DNA from: Altimarinus sp964500515
GTDB taxonomy: Bacteria; Patescibacteriota; Gracilibacteria; BD1-5; UBA6164
Assembly (NCBI GenBank): GCA_964500515.1
Contig: CAZCNE010000003.1
Coordinates: 1-64,000, forward strand
Reading direction: 5' to 3'
DNA length: 64,000 bases
The translations under genes were made by a program, and so were the position numbers. Each line of letters starts with the position of its first letter. Positions within the stretch are counted from its first letter, which is position 1. This document shows, in pieces, positions 59,592-64,000 of the stretch. The notes under the pieces are model-generated. The model saw nothing but the letters and a program-made list of their open reading frames with translations, made no database searches and was not told the DNA's origin.

Positions 59592-59699
59592 ATAGTGAAA
59601 TTCTTACAATTTTTTGTTTTACAAGGCTTTAAAATAAAAAACGAGAATTTCTTTTAAAAATTATGAAGTAAAATTTTTAATGATTAAAAATTTCACTAT
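59592..59699. promoter_or_regulatory. Long-range inverted repeat in the rpsA leader
   Basis: ATAGTGAAATT (59592-59602) is the exact complement of AATTTCACTAT (59689-59699), giving an 11-bp stem around about 86 bases just upstream of rpsA. Such leader structures can mediate autoregulation by S1, but the function here is inferred. No gene is present between rpsA and tRNA-His. Confidence 0.4.
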
Positions 59700-59764
59700 G
59701 TTAACTTTTAATTTTTTTAAATATTTCTTATTTAGTATTATTTGTTAAATATTCAATAATCTAA

Positions 59765-59842
59765 TGGGGTGCTCGATGGGGCTCGAACCCACGACCTCCA
59801 GAGTCACAATCTGGCGTTCTAACCAACTGAACTACGAGCACC
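59765..59842 (-). tRNA. tRNA-His (GTG), CCA encoded
   Basis: The minus strand begins GGTGCTCGTAGTTCAGTTGG. The acceptor stem GTGCTCG/CGAGCAC carries the extra G at position -1 opposite C73, the hallmark of tRNA-His. The anticodon arm CAGATTGTGACTCTG has GTG, and the T-arm GTGGG-TTCGAGC-CCCAT is intact. CCA is encoded directly after. Confidence 0.96.
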
Positions 59843-59953
59843 ATATTCTAGTTTAAAAAATTACCTATTTTTCGTACAACAAAACTTGCTTTCAAAAATT
59901 GAAAGCCTAAGAATTATAAAAAAAAGTAGACAAATTGCAAATTATTTTTTGAT

Positions 59954-60463
59954 TTATTTCATCAAATATTTTGGAGCTAGAAAAAATTTCAAATTTCATT
60001 TAGTATTATTTATATCTTTCCATTTTTCTATTTCAAAATCTACAATTCAAACACTTAAAGTTTCCATCATCAAATTATCATTTCAAGTAAGTTTTGTAAG
60101 AAAATTAGAAATAAAAGGATTATGTCAAATAATAACTATAGTTTCATTATTATCATCTTGTTTTAAAACCAAATCATAATAGTAAGATAAAGAAAATCAC
60201 ATATGATTGTCATAAATTCATCTTTCATATTTTACTTTATCTTTATCTGCATCAATTTCTTCCCAAATTCAATCAAGAGTTTCTTCTGTTCTTTTTGCAC
60301 TACTACACAAAATCAAATCTGTTTTTAATTCAAGAAATTTCAAGATTTTGGAAACAAATTTCATTTCTCTTTCTCATCTTTTTGATAAAGGTCTATCGAA
60401 ATCTTCTAAATTTGCATTATTCCAATCAGATTTGGCATGACGAATTAATATTATAGTTTTCAT
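59954..60463 (-). CDS. SixA-like histidine phosphatase
   Basis: 169 residues. TIILIRHAKSDWNN holds the catalytic RHG-type motif (RHA), DFDRPLSKRGEREM and LILCSSAKRTEETL carry the conserved arginines, and VIIGHNPFISNFL the second catalytic histidine. This combination is that of the short branch of the histidine phosphatase superfamily that includes SixA, a phosphohistidine phosphatase. The start at 60463 places the first strand directly at the N-terminus. It is upstream of tRNA-His on the same strand. The substrate is unproven. Confidence 0.9.
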
Positions 60464-60648
60464 AAATTTATAATTATTGAATAATTAAAATACTATTTAA
60501 AAAAAAACAGAAATCCAATATTATTTTAATTTTTATAGTATTTTTAACTGCTCTTTAAACATATTAATATATGAAATCAAATTCCTTTTTATTTCAATAT
60601 ACTATAAGGTTATTATTAATTTTGTTTGTAATTACATAAAATAAAAAT

Positions 60649-61161
60649 TTAAAATATTTCACTGGGAAAATCTGTTACACTTCATTGATAATCTTTTGTA
60701 TAATAGTACTTTTTATCATTATTTCAATATTTTATAACTGTTAATATTATGTCATCTAGTCTATCACTATATATATGTTCTTTTCTATGGTTTTCATTTC
60801 AGTTGTCATGAATATTTTCTTCTATTACATTATTTCTCGAATATGTAAACTCTATTTTTTGTTTATCTTCTGTTCATAATCATTTGAAATCTTTTTCTAG
60901 TCTTCTTCATAGTACATCATAAATATAGCTTACTTTTGTCTTATCATTATGTTTGATCACATTTATAAGTCTGTTTTTATAGTTATATTCATATGTATAA
61001 TTTTTATCTTTTGTTATATTTCCATTTGCATCGTATTCTAGATTTATCGTTTCTTGTTTTCAAATCCCCCTCGTTCCATTCTGTCACTCCCCCTTTATCA
61101 AGGGGGCTTGTTTTTTTAAGGCATTTTTTCACCTTATAATAATGTTTTTATTATTTTTTGT
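60649..61161 (-). pseudogene. Fragment of an RHS/YD-repeat protein
   Basis: The frame has no proper start and encodes YD-repeat sequence: NLEYDANGNITKDKNYTYEY, NYKNRLINVIKH, VSYIYDVLGRRLEKDF, and YYYTKDYQGSVTD, where RHS proteins normally continue into their core barrel end. Here it stops four residues later (FPSEIF). Both ends are lost, so it is a remnant of a large surface or toxin-delivery RHS protein. The upstream part contains the dispersed CCCCCTTTATCAAGGGGG repeat (61066-61106). No toxin tip or immunity gene is seen. Confidence 0.72.
61066..61106. repeat. Dispersed palindromic repeat, third copy
   Basis: The plus strand carries CCCCCTCGTTCCATTCTGTC followed by ACTCCCCCTTTATCAAGGGGG. 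The second half matches the palindrome at 5242 and 20282. It lies within the RHS remnant. Confidence 0.7.
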
Positions 61162-61220
61162 TTATTTAGTTTTTTCATTTTTTGTTGTTTTTTGTTTTGA
61201 TTTAATAGTCTATACAAGGA

Positions 61221-61643
61221 TTAGATATTGTGTATTCAAAACTCTTTTTTGCTGCATCATAGCACCCTATTCATGAAATATACATTGATAGCTCATGTAT
61301 ACTCCAAATTTTTAGAGTATTGACGAGTATTATATTGCATTAATTGAAATGAAAGTATTGTTTTTAAAGTTTCATTGTATCAAATCCAAGTAGCATAATA
61401 TGGACTATAGTCTAATTTCTCTACATTATTCCATCATAATACAATTCTGTTCTTCATATATTTTTTGTTAAATCTTGTAATAATGTATAGTGTTTTAAAG
61501 AGTATCAATTCGAAAAAATTGCTGTTTCTATACGGGCACAAGAAGATAATCAATTATTTGTAATTATTTGGATAAAGTGCTGCATTTGTATAACTTATTC
61601 AACTTAAAATAAACAGCACTATAAATAAAAATATATTTTTCAC
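61221..61643 (-). pseudogene. Secreted protein gene with two frameshifts
   Basis: From a GTG at 61643 the product begins with a signal peptide (VKNIFLFIVLFILSGISYTNA). After about 29 residues the good sequence moves to another frame (NGLSSCARIETAIFSNGYSL, then TLLQDLTKNIGRTELYYDGI) and later returns (WNNVEKLDYSPYYATWIGYN, ending GCSKKEFGIHNI). The three parts read as one protein of about 140 residues with two single-base shifts. Either a recent pseudogene or uncorrected sequence errors. The family is unknown. It is adjacent to the RHS remnant and may belong to the same decayed locus. Confidence 0.5.
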
Positions 61644-61665
61644 AAAAAATTAAGTTTATTTCAAA

Positions 61666-62961
61666 TTACTTGCCAAGATTCTCTATTATTTTCACTTTCA
61701 AATCTTCTAATCCTATTTTTTCATAAGTACTTACAAAAACTGGCATTAATGATTTGAAACTTTTTTTTATATTTATCAAATCCTTTTTACTAAGTAAATC
61801 TATTTTATTGAAAACATAAATCCTTTTTTGCTTTGCTCAAATTGAATCAAGTATATCCTCTACAACTTTTATTTTTTCATTTATTTTTTTATCACTAGCA
61901 TCAATTACATGTAAAAGTAAATCTGATTCTATAGAATCTTCCAAAGTAGAAGCAAAAGCTTTTATAAGTTCTGGGGGTAAATCTCTTATAAATCAAATCG
62001 TATCATTTAAAAGAATTTCTACTCATTTATTGTAAGTAAATTCTCTATTATTTGAGATAATATCCTCATTTGATACTTTATCTTTTATTTTTTTTCAACT
62101 ACTTTTTATTCATTTTTCACTTTGTTCCAATTTTCAATTTGTTAATTTATCAATTTGAAATCCATTTTCTATCCACATTTTTCCAACAGAAGTTCAAAGA
62201 GTTGCAAATAACTTATCTTCTGCTAAAACTCATTTTCAAGTAAGAATATTTAACAAACTTGATTTTCAAGCATTTGTGTATCAAACTATTCAAACAGTAA
62301 AATAACCTTTATTTTTTCTTCATTTTCTATGCTCTTGCCTTACTTTTGTATACTTTTCTAAATCTTTTTTTATATTTTCTTCAAGTTTTTGCAAATGTCT
62401 TTTCATAATTTCTGTATTTGTTTCTCATTGTCATCTTGCCAATTTAGTTCATCAACCTTGCCTTGATAACTGCATTCACATACCAAAAATACGAGGTCAC
62501 ATATGCTTTATAGAAGCTAGTTCTATTTGTAATTTACTTTCTTCAGTTTTTGCATTTTTTTCAAATATTTTCAAAATTAAGTCTACTCTATCCCAAGCTT
62601 TTGCTCAAATTAGCTTAAGTTTTTCATTTATATTATAAATTTGCAATGGTTTGAGAATATTTCCAAAAATAAGTAAATTTGCTCATTTAATTCTCATTTC
62701 TTCTATAATTTCATCTAGTTTTCCAGATCATATGTAAGTTTTATAATCTGGAATTCACCTTTTTTGGATTTTTTTCAAAACTACAAGTCATCAATAAGTA
62801 TTTACTAGATTTTCAAGCTCAATAATTCTATCATCCATACTTTCTCTCGGACAACAATCGGGAATAATATCAGCTATAAAAACTCTTAATTTTTCTTTTC
62901 CGTATCAAACTTTTTGTTGAATTTGTTCTAATTCTCTTTCTGATTTTATATTTTTTGACAT
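61666..62961 (-). CDS. hflX: GTPase HflX
   Basis: 431 residues. The N-terminal HflX domain is followed by the glycine-rich linker (MGMQLSRQGGGTKLARGQGE) that marks the family, a coiled coil (MKRHLQKLEENIKKDLEKYTKVRQEHR), and the GTPase domain: G1 GYTNAGKSSLLN, G2/G3 DTIGFIRDLPPELIKAFASTLED, and G4 NKID. HflX binds ribosomes and can split stalled ones. The P-loop and linker glycines are mostly TGA codons. The gene is complete and in the same direction as the receiver-domain gene upstream. Confidence 0.95.
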
Positions 62962-62995
62962 TTTTTAGTTTAAAAAATAATTAAGTAAATAATAC

Positions 62996-63340
62996 TTATA
63001 TAATTATTTTTTCAAAAAGCTTTTTTAATTCTTGGTTTATATTTGTATTTCTAAGCTTTTGTACACAAAATGATCATCAATTTTTTAAAATCAAATTATT
63101 TTTTTCTTTTCTTGATGAAAATCATATTATTACACTTCAGCTAAATTTATCAATTATATCCAAAGCTGTTTTATTATCTTTATCCAAATAAAAATCAAGC
63201 AAAATCAAGTCAAAATCTAAAATTTCTATATCTTTTATATAATTATAAAAATAAAATTTATAATCAACCTTTTTTGGAATCGCATTTATAACTTGTGGAA
63301 TTCAATAAAATTTATCATCAATCAAACATATTTTATACAT
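62996..63340 (-). CDS. Stand-alone response-regulator receiver domain
   Basis: 114 residues, one receiver domain and nothing else. The acidic pair appears as CLIDDKF, the phospho-acceptor position as ILLDFYLD near residue 48, the Ser/Thr switch as IIGFSS, and the lysine as CVQKL, so all key residues of a CheY-like fold are present although the overall sequence is divergent. No output domain or adjacent kinase gene is visible. It may act by protein-protein contact. It begins 16 bases before a partial unknown gene's end, on the same strand, and lies just upstream of hflX. Confidence 0.72.
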
Positions 63341-63355
63341 AATTTTTTTTAAATA

Positions 63356-64000
63356 TTAAAGTTTTGAAAATGCTGGAAGCATAACACAATCTCTTCATCA
63401 TTTTACAATCTCTTTTGGAGACATTGTGATTAACACATCTCAAATTTCTGCTCAATTTTCTGTGAAAAAAATATAAAGCTCAATTCTTGAGTACATTTTT
63501 TGTTTTTCTAATTTTCATTTTTTTGATAAAACTGTTATTTCTCTAACTTTTGTATTTATTTTTTCTTGTTCTAACCACGATACATTATCATTTTGAATTT
63601 GATTTTTATTTTCTATAAATCCATCAAAACCAATTACATCTTTTTTTCAAACTCTACTAACTCATCTTTTATAAAGCATATTTTCCTTAGCTTGTGTATT
63701 TTTGTCTACAATTCTTGATTTAGGAAAATATTTTTTTAGCTTGTAATTCTTAGGAAAAATTTTCTTATCAAAAATAAGAGCTGACCAAAGTTTACTATCT
63801 AAAATTAAACTTGCTTGTGGGAACAATTTTAATTTTCAAGATTTATACAAAAATAAAATTTTTTCATCAAATTCTCAAAATCCTCAAGTACCTTTTGAAA
63901 TAAAATAATTTAATAAAATATCTACTTTTTTATCATTATAATACAATCCATCACTTCTAAAATCCAAATCTTTTTTTTCGTAACTTAAAGCTAAACTACA
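63356..64000 (-). CDS. Unknown protein, partial (5' end outside the window)
   Basis: The last 214 residues or so are visible, open to the window edge. The sequence is mixed alpha/beta with several Gly, Lys and Asp-rich turns (KGTGGFGEFDEKILFLYK, YKRGVSRVGKKDVIGFDGFI) and a C-terminal stretch, VLITMSPKEIVKGGRDCVMLPAF. The GTGGFGEFDEK segment could be a nucleotide-binding loop of an ATP-grasp-like enzyme, but that is speculation. Its position directly upstream of the receiver-domain gene suggests cotranscription. Confidence 0.6.

Noticed and set aside
61221..61643. Treating the split secreted protein as three separate small genes
   Set aside because: The three segments join into one continuous protein-like sequence when two single-base shifts are allowed, and only the first has a signal peptide.

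Overview
The window is a very AT-rich piece of bacterial chromosome that must be read with UGA as glycine. In the standard code nearly every gene breaks into short pieces. With TGA=Gly, full-length RpoB, RpoC, GatB, Rel, CysRS, S1, S2, S15, EF-Ts, HflX, PyrB and DnaJ appear, and TGA falls on invariant glycines such as those of P-loops. This code, together with low GC, small genes and tight packing, points to the candidate phyla Absconditabacteria (SR1) or Gracilibacteria (BD1-5). All coordinates below use that code, with only TAA and TAG as stops.

Layout. 1-6583 holds the tail of nrdA, two small genes, an nrdB copy fused in frame to the back half of a P-type Ca2+-ATPase, an ABC exporter pair, and an intact second nrdB that shares about 500 identical bases with the first. 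6630-14041 holds a broken small gene, a GT2 glycosyltransferase, a 1122-residue secreted repeat protein, pyrB with an unknown neighbour, and a tail-anchored protein. 14190-17526 is a 3.3-kb integrated element in the 3' end of tRNA-Phe: 21-bp direct repeats at both ends, a block of strong hairpins, a DUF5681-like protein, and a serine recombinase whose frame runs into the tRNA. 17774-30500 holds a thioredoxin-like ferredoxin, cysS, an ABC-F protein, two surface proteins, a PGRP-SpoIID peptidoglycan enzyme, rpsO, rel and a degenerate ATPase. 30516-37886 holds a VirB6/TrbL-like membrane protein, gatB, a hibernation factor, a HemW-like radical-SAM protein, a solute-binding protein and a HIT protein. 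38009-46654 is dominated by rpoB-rpoC. 46794-55462 holds mltG, a 2-oxoacid:ferredoxin oxidoreductase, unknown envelope proteins, a phospholipase-D-like protein and dnaJ. 55806-60463 holds a relic recombinase end abutting tRNA-Trp, then tsf, rpsB, rpsA, tRNA-His and a SixA-like phosphatase. 60649-64000 holds two decayed surface genes, hflX, a receiver-domain protein and a partial unknown gene.

How it fits together. The recognisable genes cover transcription, translation, the stringent response, deoxynucleotide synthesis, one pyrimidine step, wall remodelling and a ferredoxin-linked keto-acid oxidase. The many signal-peptide or single-helix proteins, the large repeat protein, the PGRP-SpoIID enzyme and the VirB6-like protein suggest a surface specialised for contact with other cells; that lifestyle is an inference.

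The strongest unusual signals are the tRNA-Phe element with its recombinase-into-tRNA layout, a second relic of the same layout at tRNA-Trp, the structured block at the left end of the element, and the nrdB-ATPase chimera, which is either a real rearrangement or an assembly error.
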